Shown piece after piece: positions 57,801 to 64,000 of a DNA stretch of 64,000 bases. Position numbers and translations under genes: made by a program. The number at the start of each line of letters is the position of its first letter. Position 1 is the first letter of the stretch. Origin of the DNA: Streptomyces sp. NBC_00670 (GTDB taxonomy: Bacteria; Actinomycetota; Actinomycetes; Streptomycetales; Streptomycetaceae); contig NZ_CP109017.1 in assembly GCF_036226765.1 (NCBI RefSeq), forward strand, positions 6,883,001 through 6,947,000, given 5' to 3'. The notes beneath the pieces are model-generated. The model searched no databases. It had not been told where the DNA came from and saw nothing but the letters and a program-made list of their open reading frames with translations.

Positions 57801-58638
57801 CGGACAGGCCCCGGCCGCCCTTGTCGACGTCCTTCAGCCCCTTGGCGACGTCGGTCGACGACAGGCCGAGCCGCTGCATCTCCTGCACCGCGACGTTGTT
57901 CGGCGACGCCAGGGAGCGGATCGTGGAGGCGAGCTCCTGCGTGCCCTCGCGGGCGCTGGTGCCGTGCTGCGTCAGCGTCGCCAGAGCACCCGACACCTCG
58001 GAGAACGACACTTTGTTCGCGGAGGCGATCGGCAGCACTGTCGAGAGGGAGGAAGCGAATTCCTCCATCGTCATCTTGCCTTCACCGGCGGCGGTTTTCA
58101 TGGCGTTCATCACCTGAACGCTGTCTTTCGCCTTCAGGTGATACGACGCCATCACCGATGTCATCGCATTGGTGACGGACTCCAGCGACGCATTTTCTTC
58201 ACGAGCACCCTGCGCCGCCGCCTTCAAAACCTTCAGGCCGTCGGCGCCACGAATACCGGCCTTTTCGACCTGGTACATGCCCTCGGTCAAATTGTGCCAG
58301 TCGGTACCCGTCCCCTTGGCAATGTCGAGAATGCCCGTACGGACTGTTTTCAGACCGGACAGCGTTTCCCCGGCGGCGGTGTGCAGCACCATGGTCTGCG
58401 CCTCGAAATCGCCCGCCATTTTCATGGAGGCGACCGCCACGCCGGCGCCGATCAGGGAGACGCTCTTGCCCATGCGGGCCATACCCGCGAACGCGGTCGC
58501 GCCGGCCGCCTTCATCCCTGCGGCGGTGCCGTCGACCTGAGCCCGCGCCTCCCGCATGGTCGCGCGGAGCTGGGTGATGTCACCCAGCATCCGCACCACC
58601 ACGGGGGGCAGGAGCCCCCCACCGCCGCCACTGCTCAT
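54883..58638 (-). CDS. Tail tape measure protein
   Basis: 1251 aa. The N-terminal half holds the PhageMin_Tail-type region (GTGTDWHNLTEGMYQVEKAG, ANKVSFSEVSGALATLTQHG) and several hydrophobic segments in the middle (MLIVIAVAALVAGLIWAYKN, ALASVIGGVLALSVVAFAAK). The C-terminal half is coiled-coil and contains two copies of an SPSxVF motif (ISSPSKVFRSLGLYVGHGLV and IKSPSQVFADIGQYIPQGLA). The length predicts a tail of roughly 190 nm at about 1.5 angstrom per residue. It sets tail length and is expelled on infection. Confidence 0.92.
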   Translation of the reverse strand: MSSGGGGGLLPPVVVRMLGDITQLRATMREARAQVDGTAAGMKAAGATAFAGMARMGKSVSLIGAGVAVASMKMAGDFEAQTMVLHTAAGETLSGLKTVRTGILDIAKGTGTDWHNLTEGMYQVEKAGIRGADGLKVLKAAAQGAREENASLESVTNAMTSVMASYHLKAKDSVQVMNAMKTAAGEGKMTMEEFASSLSTVLPIASANKVSFSEVSGALATLTQHGTSAREGTQELASTIRSLASPNNVAVQEMQRLGLSSTDVAKGLKDVDKGGRGLSGTFDLLSRTVLGKMGKSGTLLLSSFNKTKQAAKDADQMIKAMPKSIQGLAKSYGAGKISLGDWRKELKTLPPEQANLLGQYATLRNKTNGFSAELKRGGPAAQTYTEAMKKMLGGAIGLNTALQLTGENTDAYNERVKKIRESYNHATKDVEGWDATQKLFNVRLAKAKQAIEVLAIQIGMKLIPVVTRVVDWFSRHQKVALALASVIGGVLALSVVAFAAKMTMSALKPIGTFAKLGKSGFQATRRIVQGFRSAQVAQSAFSGRAGSFGGALRKMWNGSVQGSRAAIRGVGQFGKTVGNLTVKGGKAAWSGLATGIRGAAGAMRTAGSAALTLTRRMAMATATALRSAAAWALQKIRLLAAAIAEKAVAVAQWALNVAMDANPIMLIVIAVAALVAGLIWAYKNVTWFRNMCNAAFRAVGAAVGWVVSYVKTHWKTLLVLLTGPIGIAVAYIVKHWKQITKGFSSAYHGVLSYGRRLLSWIGSLPGKILGPLGGLPGRLGKLASNAWSSFLNYSKAKGLALISWVAGIPSRARKALGNLGSLLSSAGADMIRGLLRGVRSISVSGVMRSIAHSAISSFKSAMGISSPSKVFRSLGLYVGHGLVDGLTASTAKVKTATNRIETLLIQTRNRLKDQRTSSRSAAGRRTNAWVASKLRALAGVERYVKKEDKVMRSLAAKRDAVAAKLKAAQKKLADLQKSWADKQKEVASSIMQGVSVVTESPAEGRAVNSFDIVTQMRAQAAKVTEFARNLKALKSKGVRSDLIDQVAAAGVEGGGDTARALAAASKGQIKEINSLQSSMKSQAKSVGTTVADAMYNSGIQAAKGLVKGLQKQEKSIEKQMVSIAKKMAAAIRKALKIKSPSQVFADIGQYIPQGLAVGIDDAARHAVTAASRLSARVTDAGTISQNALAGSASRLRVPVQRTAGTSAVIHQHLHVNVEGHVLTERKLISVVQEGLAQVGARNPSTYPPYRR

Positions 58639-58738
58639 GCCGGCGTCACCGCCTCTCCGGCATCAGCGGCCCGCACCACGCCGACCAGCCGCTGCGCGAG
58701 CGCGCGGGCGTGCGGTCAGGGGTCGGCCTGGGGGTGGA

Positions 58739-59185
58739 TCAGTGCGAGAGCGCGGCGCGCCAGGCCACGTGGTAGGCGCGCGCGACGGCGCCGCTGGCGA
58801 CGATCTGCTCGTACGCCGGCTGCACGTAGGGCCGGGGCGGGAGCACCGCGTAGTTCGCCGTGCCGCCGAGCTCCTGGACGCGCCCGTAGGCGGCGGTCGG
58901 GCCGACTTCGGCGAGCCACCGCCCGAACCCCGCCGGGACCGGACCGGTGATCTTGATGGAGCGTCTGAGGGTGCCGGTGACGAGCGAGGGCGGCTCGCCC
59001 GGCGCGGACGGCGTCGGCGTGCCCTTGGGGTGGCTCGAGGTCGTCAGCATCTGCTTGATGGCCGCCTCGGCCAGATGCGCGGCGTGCGCGGTCGCAAGCC
59101 GGGTCGCGCGCTGCAGGTCGTGCTCGAGCGCCGCGAGGGCGCCGTTGAGCTGTGACAGGCCGGTGATGTGCACGGACCCCGACAC
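58739..59185 (-). CDS. HK97 gp10-like head-tail/tail-completion protein, unusual position
   Basis: 148 aa. It shows the gp10-family pattern: an N-terminal helix, SLVTGTLRRSIKI, VGPTAAYGRVQELGG and LPPRPYVQPAYEQIV. Such genes usually lie before the major tail protein; here it is between the chaperone frames and the tape measure. Start GTG 59185. It could act in tail tube completion. The family call rests on the conserved C-terminal RPY/QELG text. Confidence 0.7.
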   Translation of the reverse strand: MSGSVHITGLSQLNGALAALEHDLQRATRLATAHAAHLAEAAIKQMLTTSSHPKGTPTPSAPGEPPSLVTGTLRRSIKITGPVPAGFGRWLAEVGPTAAYGRVQELGGTANYAVLPPRPYVQPAYEQIVASGAVARAYHVAWRAALSH

Positions 59186-59213
59186 CCGGCCACCCCCTTC
59201 GTGTTGCTGGGGG

Positions 59214-59818
59214 TCAGCGGGAGCGCGTCTGGCGCTCGGCGTCCCGCTCGGCCTTCTCGCGCGCCTCGTCGCGGATCTCGTCGAAGAGGCCGGCGACGTC
59301 GGGGATGCTGTTGAACAACTCCAGGGGCAGGGCGTCTACCTGTGCCGGAGTCCAGTGGTAGCGCTCGGCGAACCACACGTAATCGACGGCCCGGTCGAAC
59401 CGGGTCTCGGGCCACCGGCCGGGCGGTGTCCGTCCCTCCAGCCGGGCCTTTACCCGGCGGAGGGCTCGGTAGGGGACGCCGGGTCAGCGACCTGCTCCGG
59501 CGTCTTCTGCGCCTGCTCCGGGTAGAGCAGCTTGTGCGCCTCCCGGATCAGCGGCAGTTCCTCGAGGGCGTCGCCGTCCGCCATGGGCAGCAGCGCGAGG
59601 GATTCCAGGGTGACCGGGAGCGGCAGGTCGTAGGACCAGGCCGTGATCATGACGACGAGGACGCCGTCGGACAGTTCGAGGGCAGTGCCGAGGCTGAGCT
59701 CGACGTCCTCGTCGATCGGCACCAGCTTCAGCGCGCGCTTCTTGTCGCCGCGGCGGAGGGTGGCGGGGTCGCGGAGTTCGACCCAGGCGCCGGACGGCAG
59801 GCTGACGCGTTCGGACAT
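59214..59818 (-). CDS. Tail assembly chaperone G-T fusion made by probable -1 frameshift
   Basis: The second frame (down to TGA 59216-59214) has no start codon. It reads RVKARLEGRTPPGRWPETRF, DRAVDYVWFAERYHWTPAQV, then an acidic-basic helix, typical of the T part of lambda-like gpG-gpGT. It is in the -1 frame relative to the G gene. The overlap window is 59486-59450, bounded by a -1 TGA and the G stop. TCCCCT (59476-59471) is the best slippage candidate; slipping there gives a fusion of about 201 aa. It would act with the tape measure in tail assembly. Confidence 0.7.
59450..59818 (-). CDS. Tail assembly chaperone, G-like short product
   Basis: 122 aa: MSERVSLPSGAWVELRDPAT, then KKRALKLVPIDEDVELSLGT, VMITAWSYDLPLPVTLESLA and a Gln/Pro/Glu tail ending PTEPSAG. 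Location between the major tail protein and the tape measure, size, and the continuing open -1 frame identify it as the normal-frame chaperone. It is expected to be made in large excess over the fusion. Confidence 0.82.
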   Translation of the reverse strand: MSERVSLPSGAWVELRDPATLRRGDKKRALKLVPIDEDVELSLGTALELSDGVLVVMITAWSYDLPLPVTLESLALLPMADGDALEELPLIREAHKLLYPEQAQKTPEQVADPASPTEPSAG

Positions 59819-59876
59819 GCGGTTCTCCAGGTGAGGGTGTGAGGGTGGAGCCGGCCGCGTGGGGCGGCCCGCGGGG

Positions 59877-61124
59877 TCAGTAGGTGCCGGGCGCGACGTT
59901 GCAGGTCACGGAGATCTTGCAGGGGCTGTAGGAGCCGGAGCCGCCGGCGTTCGCCGTGTTGAGGACGGCCTTGAAGTTGTCGCTGTACTCCACAGCCGTC
60001 TTGGAGCCGTCGGGCTCGGACTCGGTGAACGCGGCCTGGGCGAAGTCGAACTGCACCGCCCCGTAGGCGAGGCCGGCCAGCCCGTTGTCGATCTTCAGCT
60101 GGAGCTGGGGCTGCGTGTTGTTGATCATGTACAGGTAGGGCGACTCCGAGTCCGCGACGAAGTTCAGCTTGCCCTCGCAGGTCAGGCCGGCCCGCTGGAT
60201 GATGTACGGCGACTGCGCACCGTTCCCCGTGAAATAGGGGTTGAGCTCGCGCTTGAGGTTGATCTCCCCGTCCGTGACGGTCCGGATCAGCGTGCCGCCG
60301 GACGCCGGGCCGCCGATACCGACGGACATCCGCCACGACGCCATCGGCGCAGTCGTGCCCGGGTTCGACACCGGCGCCGCTCCAGCGATCACCGACGGAT
60401 ACGACGTCGCCTTCGCGTCCCACGTGAACAGGTCCGATTCCGCGTTCCACTTGAAGCCCACCTCGGAGAAGCAGGCGCCCGGGTACTGGCGGGCGCCCGT
60501 GGAGGCGGTGGGGCCGAGGAAGTGCGTCAGCGTGTGCGACAGCGGCTGACCGTTCCCAGAATTGAGGAGGGACCAGGCGTAGGTGTACGGGCCGGTGACG
60601 GGCTGCACAGTCTCGCTCGAGGCGTGTCCGTAGGCCAGGCCGTCGACCGGTGCTGTCAGCGGGATGGTGTAGGGGCCCGACCCCGATGGCGTGCCCGTCG
60701 TGACGACCTCGGCAGTCGCGCCAGAGCCGATCTGCACCAGCGTGCCGGAGGGGATACTCACCGCGGTGGAGATGCTCGTGTCGCCCGCCGCCGCGCTCGC
60801 GGAGAGCGTCGTGCCACCGGACCCGGTCGACGTACCAGTGACGGCCAGGTCACCCATGATGTTCCGCAGGATGTACCCGAGCCCGTCCAGGAAAACCGGC
60901 CCGGACAGGTCGAGCTCGGCCGTCTGTGTCCCCGGGATCTGCGCGAAGCTGTCGGTTGCCATCGCGCCCCGCCACGCCTTGTCCTCCAGGAACTTCGGAC
61001 TGTCCTTGGGCTTGAAGCTGTCGACGAGGAGGGTGGCCGTCATCGCGACCGCCGTGCCCTGGGCCGACTCGTTCGCGATCCCGACGAACTGCTTCGCCGG
61101 GGCGTAGGTGGTGGGGGTGGTCAC
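59877..61124 (-). CDS. Major tail (tube) protein
   Basis: 415 aa. The opening YAPAKQFVGIANESAQGTAV resembles tube-fold major tail proteins; later text LTHFLGPTASTGARQYPGAC and FKWNAESDLFTWDAKATSYP is beta-rich. A Thr/Ser/Gly-rich insert near residues 95-150 may be a surface loop or added domain. Position before the frameshifted chaperones supports the call. Start GTG 61124. Confidence 0.8.
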   Translation of the reverse strand: MTTPTTYAPAKQFVGIANESAQGTAVAMTATLLVDSFKPKDSPKFLEDKAWRGAMATDSFAQIPGTQTAELDLSGPVFLDGLGYILRNIMGDLAVTGTSTGSGGTTLSASAAAGDTSISTAVSIPSGTLVQIGSGATAEVVTTGTPSGSGPYTIPLTAPVDGLAYGHASSETVQPVTGPYTYAWSLLNSGNGQPLSHTLTHFLGPTASTGARQYPGACFSEVGFKWNAESDLFTWDAKATSYPSVIAGAAPVSNPGTTAPMASWRMSVGIGGPASGGTLIRTVTDGEINLKRELNPYFTGNGAQSPYIIQRAGLTCEGKLNFVADSESPYLYMINNTQPQLQLKIDNGLAGLAYGAVQFDFAQAAFTESEPDGSKTAVEYSDNFKAVLNTANAGGSGSYSPCKISVTCNVAPGTY

Positions 61125-61127
61125 CGG

Positions 61128-61490
61128 CTACTCCTTGCTGCTCAGGAGGCCGCCGGCGTTGTCCGCGGCCTGGTTCGGCTTCTTGCGGGTCTTCGCCCAA
61201 CGCCCGTCCGCCGGCGGCCCGCCCCGCCACTCGAAGACGGTCGCCGCCCGCTCCGGAACCCCGGGACTGTCCTGCGTCTCGGGGACCACGGGCTGGTGGG
61301 CGTGGCAGGTGAGCGGGACGTGCGGATAGACACAGTCGGTGCCGTGGACGTACTCGTACACGCCCGGCGGCAACTGCTCCGGCGCGCTCTGCGAGGCGTC
61401 GGCCGCGTCCTGGTCGCCGGGCGTCGGGGCGTCCTCCTGCACGGCCTCCGGCTCCTGGTCGTTCGGCTTGCTGGTGGTGGTCTTGGCCAT
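61128..61490 (-). CDS. Unrecognised acidic phage protein (120 aa)
   Basis: A disordered acidic N-terminus (EPEAVQEDAPTPGDQDAADA) precedes a short ordered part (GVYEYVHGTDCVYPHVPLTC, HAHQP, VFEWRGGPPADGRW). Its stop lies 4 bases before the major tail protein start. It is probably a small structural or capsid-decoration protein; no family is recognised. Confidence 0.65.
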   Translation of the reverse strand: MAKTTTSKPNDQEPEAVQEDAPTPGDQDAADASQSAPEQLPPGVYEYVHGTDCVYPHVPLTCHAHQPVVPETQDSPGVPERAATVFEWRGGPPADGRWAKTRKKPNQAADNAGGLLSSKE

Positions 61491-61546
61491 AGGGCACTCC
61501 GGTCCAAGAGGCGAAAGAAGGGGGACGGAACAGGGGGTGCAGGGGG

Positions 61547-62080
61547 TCAGGCTTCGACGAACTCCACGGCGGCGAACCGCATCGTGAAGTAGCCCTTGGT
61601 CAGACCGGCCTTGGTCGCGGGCTGGGAGTAGTCGAAGTCAATGCCGTCACCGCCGGACTCGGCCACGTGCTCACCGGCCTGGAACACGGTCCCGCCCAGC
61701 GTCCGGTCGCGGCGCATCTGCTCGACCAGGGCGTCGCGCAGGGCATAGGCGTCGTCCTGCGCGTCCTCGGCGTACGGGGTCCTCGAGCGCAAGTAGACGT
61801 TGAGGACGACCTCGTACACGATCTGCTTCACGCCGGAGTGCTCGCCGCCCACCGCGCGCCGCGTCTCGTGCTGGCGCGGGATCCACACCACGACCTGGCT
61901 GCCGGTACGCGCCCCGGGCTCCATACCGGTGTAGTAGTCCTCGTGGCGGTCGTCCGTGGGCCAGGCGCGGCGGACCACGCCGACGCCGGTGACCGGCGAG
62001 CTGCGGTACGTGCGGGTCGCCTCGTCATAGGCGCCGCCGTAGTACCGGCAGATCCCGTCGAGAACCTGCTGGATTGCCAC
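61547..62080 (-). CDS. Probable tail-terminator/neck protein (177 aa)
   Basis: Begins VAIQQVLDGICRYYGGAYDE and ends FDYSQPATKAGLTKGYFTMR, FAAVEFVEA. Mixed alpha/beta sequence of this length in the slot between head-tail connector and major tail protein fits a tail terminator. GTG 62080 follows the connector stop by 4 bases. Assignment is by position. Confidence 0.6.
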   Translation of the reverse strand: MAIQQVLDGICRYYGGAYDEATRTYRSSPVTGVGVVRRAWPTDDRHEDYYTGMEPGARTGSQVVVWIPRQHETRRAVGGEHSGVKQIVYEVVLNVYLRSRTPYAEDAQDDAYALRDALVEQMRRDRTLGGTVFQAGEHVAESGGDGIDFDYSQPATKAGLTKGYFTMRFAAVEFVEA

Positions 62081-62084
62081 CGTC

Positions 62085-62975
62085 TCACCGGACCCTTCGG
62101 TAGCTGGCGAGGGTGCGGCGGGCCTCTTGCAGCAGTCCCATGCCCCGGGTGCGGGAGTCGTCGGAGCGGGTCGACGACGTGGCGTTGTCGGGGTATTCGT
62201 CCTCGGCTGTGGAGTCCGGCCGCAGCAGCTGGCTGATCGTGTGCTGCACGACGGCCAGCCGCAGGTCCGCCGGCATCCCCGAGACGTCGTGCCCCGCCGC
62301 GTGACCGGAGCGCAGCGGCTGCGCCAGGTCGACGACCGCCGGAGCCGGGGTGCTGCTCGGGGCGGGGGCGGTCCAGGCGGGGTCGACGACGATGGATTCC
62401 TCGGCCCCGGGCTCCCAGATGCGATAGGTGCCGCCGGGCTCGATCCCCGTCGGGTCCCGCACCGTGATGCTGGTGCCGGCCTGGTCGGCGGCGGCGTCCA
62501 GGACCGTGGCGACGCGGCCGGCGACGTAGGCAACCTGCGCATACACGTCCCCGCCGACCGCGGGCGAGCCGAACTGGAGACTCCCGGACCAGGCCATCGT
62601 CCCGGCGTTGGCGAGCGAGACGACGATGTTGGTGTCCTGCTCCACCCACACCGTCGGACTGTCCAGGGTGGTCAGCGCGCCCGGGGTGTAGCCGTAGCCC
62701 ACCGAGAGGACCCGGACGATGGGTCCGTGGTCCGCGTGGACCGTCAGCATTCCGTCCCGGCCGCAGAACACGCGCTCCCGCTGCGTGAACAGGTGCGCGG
62801 ACAGCGGCTGGTCGCATTCGTTGTCGGCCCACTCGGACGCGGCCAGCAGCCGGTTCGTCAGCTCCGCAGTCTGCGCGGCGGGGTCACCGGTGCCCGGCAG
62901 GCTGAGGCCGTCGGTGTCGAGGTAGGTCGGGTGCGCGCGGAACGCGGCCGCTGACACATACGGAACGCCGGCCAC
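62085..62975 (-). CDS. Head-tail connector-like protein (gp6 type), extended
   Basis: 296 aa. The first part (VSAAAFRAHPTYLDTDGLSL, LLAASEWADNECDQPLSAHL) and the last part (DLRLAVVQHTISQLLRPDST, GMGLLQEARRTLASYRRVR) are helical, as in gp6-like connectors, with a beta-rich insertion between. GGGAGG precedes GTG 62975. It probably joins portal to tail. Confidence 0.65.
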   Translation of the reverse strand: MAGVPYVSAAAFRAHPTYLDTDGLSLPGTGDPAAQTAELTNRLLAASEWADNECDQPLSAHLFTQRERVFCGRDGMLTVHADHGPIVRVLSVGYGYTPGALTTLDSPTVWVEQDTNIVVSLANAGTMAWSGSLQFGSPAVGGDVYAQVAYVAGRVATVLDAAADQAGTSITVRDPTGIEPGGTYRIWEPGAEESIVVDPAWTAPAPSSTPAPAVVDLAQPLRSGHAAGHDVSGMPADLRLAVVQHTISQLLRPDSTAEDEYPDNATSSTRSDDSRTRGMGLLQEARRTLASYRRVR

Positions 62976-63023
62976 GCCTCACCTCCCATCAGTCAGGGGT
63001 CGGCGGCCGTGACCGGGCCGGGA

Positions 63024-63407
63024 TCAGGAAGCTGCGGTGGGGGCGCGCTTGTAGCTGCCGTGCTCACAGCCCACGGCGGTCACGTCGGACCCCAGACGCT
63101 CCCAGCCCGGGAAACAGACGCGGCAGATCTCCGCCTCCGGCCCGCTGGGAGCGTCAGGGAGGTCGGGCATCGGATCGGCACTCCCGGCGTCGTCCGGAGG
63201 CGTCCCCTCCTCGTCCGCGCTGCCGTCGCCCTCCTGGCCCCCCGCGGCACCCCCGGGGGACTCCTCCTGGGTGGCCGGGGCGCTGCCGTCGTCCGCAGCG
63301 CCGTTGCCGTCGGCGACCCCTTGGTCCGCGGCCTCCTCGGCCACCGGCGGGGTGCTGTCGTCGGCGTCCTTCGCGGCCTTGGACGCCGTGGTCTTCCTCG
63401 CAGCCAC
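63024..63407 (-). CDS. Unrecognised acidic, disordered phage protein (127 aa) with C-terminal cysteines
   Basis: About 90 residues are Ala/Asp/Glu/Gly-rich (TTASKAAKDADDSTPPVAEE). A short ordered C-terminus has ICRVCFPGWERLG and VGCEHGSY, with CxxC and a CxH pair that could bind zinc. It sits next to another CxxC phage protein. Start GTG 63407. Confidence 0.65.
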   Translation of the reverse strand: MAARKTTASKAAKDADDSTPPVAEEAADQGVADGNGAADDGSAPATQEESPGGAAGGQEGDGSADEEGTPPDDAGSADPMPDLPDAPSGPEAEICRVCFPGWERLGSDVTAVGCEHGSYKRAPTAAS

Positions 63408-63408
63408 G

Positions 63409-63681
63409 TCAGCTCTCCTTCTCGCAGGTGCCCCCGCAGCGGGAGCACGTCTTGATGTAGGCGGCGAACCCGCAGACGCCGCAGCGGTACCCGCCCCGTG
63501 TGCTGCGGCCGCCGAGGTTGGCGGGGAACGCGCCGTACTGGCGCAGGGCGCGCTCGTGCTGGGGGTTGTCGACGGTGACGGTGCCGTCGCGGCCGGCGGT
63601 GTACGAGGTGACGGTGCCGGTTTGTGCGCCCTGGATGTCGATGCCGCGTACGGCGCCGTCGGGCAGGCAGAGTCGGGCCAT
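63409..63681 (-). CDS. Zinc-ribbon-containing small phage protein (90 aa)
   Basis: MARLCLPDGAVRGIDIQGAQ starts the protein. The C-terminus has CGVCGFAAYIKTCSRCGGTC, two CxxC knuckles typical of a zinc ribbon. The stop is 1 base from the start of the next gene. It follows the capsid gene, so a head-completion role is plausible. Confidence 0.7.
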   Translation of the reverse strand: MARLCLPDGAVRGIDIQGAQTGTVTSYTAGRDGTVTVDNPQHERALRQYGAFPANLGGRSTRGGYRCGVCGFAAYIKTCSRCGGTCEKES

Positions 63682-63759
63682 GACGGGCTCCTGAACAGGT
63701 GAGGGTGAGCGGGGCCGGGGTGGGGCGCGGACGTGCTTCCCGCGCCCCGCCCCAGTGGG

Positions 63760-64000
63760 TCAGACCTTCTGGATGCCGGTGAGCGCGGCGTTCCAGGCCG
63801 GGGCGTAGCAGACGAGCGTGCCGAACCAGTAGCTCGAGGACTCGAAGGCGAACTGGTTGACGGGCCAGTCGACGCCCATCATGTCCTGCACGTTGTAGAC
63901 GGCCCAGACGTCCGAGACCTCGGAGTCGGGCAGCGGCAGCGTGTCGGAGATGATCGGGGCGTTGCCCTGGGGCAGCCAGGGGTGGACCTCGACGGAGACG
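63760..64000 (-). CDS. Probable major capsid protein, C-terminal 79 residues (cut by window edge)
   Basis: The fragment contains VWAVYNVQDMMGVDWPVNQF, then AFESSSYWFGTLVCYAPAWN and ends LTGIQKV. Position upstream of head-completion genes and this beta-rich C-terminus suggest the major capsid protein. The rest lies to the right of the window. Confidence 0.55.
   Translation of the reverse strand, partial: VSVEVHPWLPQGNAPIISDTLPLPDSEVSDVWAVYNVQDMMGVDWPVNQFAFESSSYWFGTLVCYAPAWNAALTGIQKV

Larger units (their letters stand above)
48503..64000 (-). mobile_element. Siphovirus-type prophage, tail and lysis half (continues past the right edge)
   Basis: A run of minus-strand genes reads from capsid (64 kb) through head-completion, major tail protein, frameshifted chaperones, tape measure, tail tip and lysis genes, with overlapping stops and starts. 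This order is that of a long-tailed siphophage morphogenesis module. Intact frames suggest it may be functional. Integrase, att sites, terminase and portal are not in the window. The left boundary is unclear: 48.4 kb or as far as 44.1 kb if the XRE/HD cassette belongs to it. Confidence 0.88.

Noticed and set aside
1..64000. CRISPR arrays, tRNA and rRNA genes
   Set aside because: No regularly spaced repeats, cloverleaf-like sequences or rRNA segments were recognised on either strand.

Overview
The window is very GC-rich with strong G/C bias at third codon positions, frequent GTG starts, many ATGA/GTGA gene overlaps and families typical of filamentous actinomycetes (SPW-repeat protein, DUF574 methyltransferase, DUF5947, GAF/PP2C phosphatases, SigB-like sigma factor). 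It is most consistent with a Streptomyces chromosome. The left 44 kb is host chromosome. The right part, at least 48.5-64 kb, is the structural and lysis half of a siphovirus-type prophage that runs off the right edge. An accessory regulator/HD cassette lies between them.

Layout. 0-6 kb: secreted serine protease, CYP152-type P450 carrying an inserted palindrome, UlaG-like hydrolase, peptidoglycan-binding membrane protein, small-molecule kinase. 6-9.3 kb: beta-phosphoglucomutase plus GH65 phosphorylase (disaccharide phosphorolysis). 9.4-11.7 kb: SSS-family symporter with DUF485 partner. 11.9-21.3 kb: stress-type block (SigB-like sigma factor, deacetylase, DMT transporter, SDR, SPW protein, MFS, holin-like protein, two paralogous MarR regulators around a hemerythrin, membrane PP2C phosphatase). 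21.5-24.2 kb: remnant of a group 1h-type [NiFe]-hydrogenase operon. The small subunit, a NifU-like gene and DUF5947 remain, but the large subunit is reduced to a 54-codon fusion of what look like its two ends. 24.4-28.3 kb: XRE-PNPOx regulator, RsbW-like ATPase, DUF574 methyltransferase, GAF-PP2C phosphatase. 28.6-31.1 kb: M20 hydrolase and glycosyltransferase.

31.3-36.9 kb is a tightly coupled five-gene lipid-modification operon (FAD oxidoreductase, DUF1365, two cyclopropane-synthase-like methyltransferases, DUF1295 reductase) with the order of the mycobacterial Rv0449c-Rv0446c locus. 37-39.1 kb: secreted FG-GAP and lamin-tail proteins. 39.2-44.1 kb: OmpR-type two-component system translationally coupled to a TAXI solute-binding protein, divergent from an MFS symporter.

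44.1-48.3 kb: an accessory cassette of two XRE regulators, three unrecognised coupled genes and a YfbR-like HD phosphohydrolase, closed by a strong hairpin. 48.5-64 kb, all on the minus strand and read right to left: capsid C-terminus, head-completion genes, major tail protein, tail assembly chaperones with a probable -1 frameshift (the second frame has no start codon of its own), tape measure, LamG-containing tail protein, appendage, amidase endolysin and small membrane proteins. No integrase, terminase or portal gene is visible. No tRNA, rRNA or CRISPR was found.

Dispersed short palindromes (core GCGCAGTTCCCCGCGCCCCT) sit at several gene ends and are among the most conspicuous non-coding signals. 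All family assignments come from reading the sequence; no database search was run.
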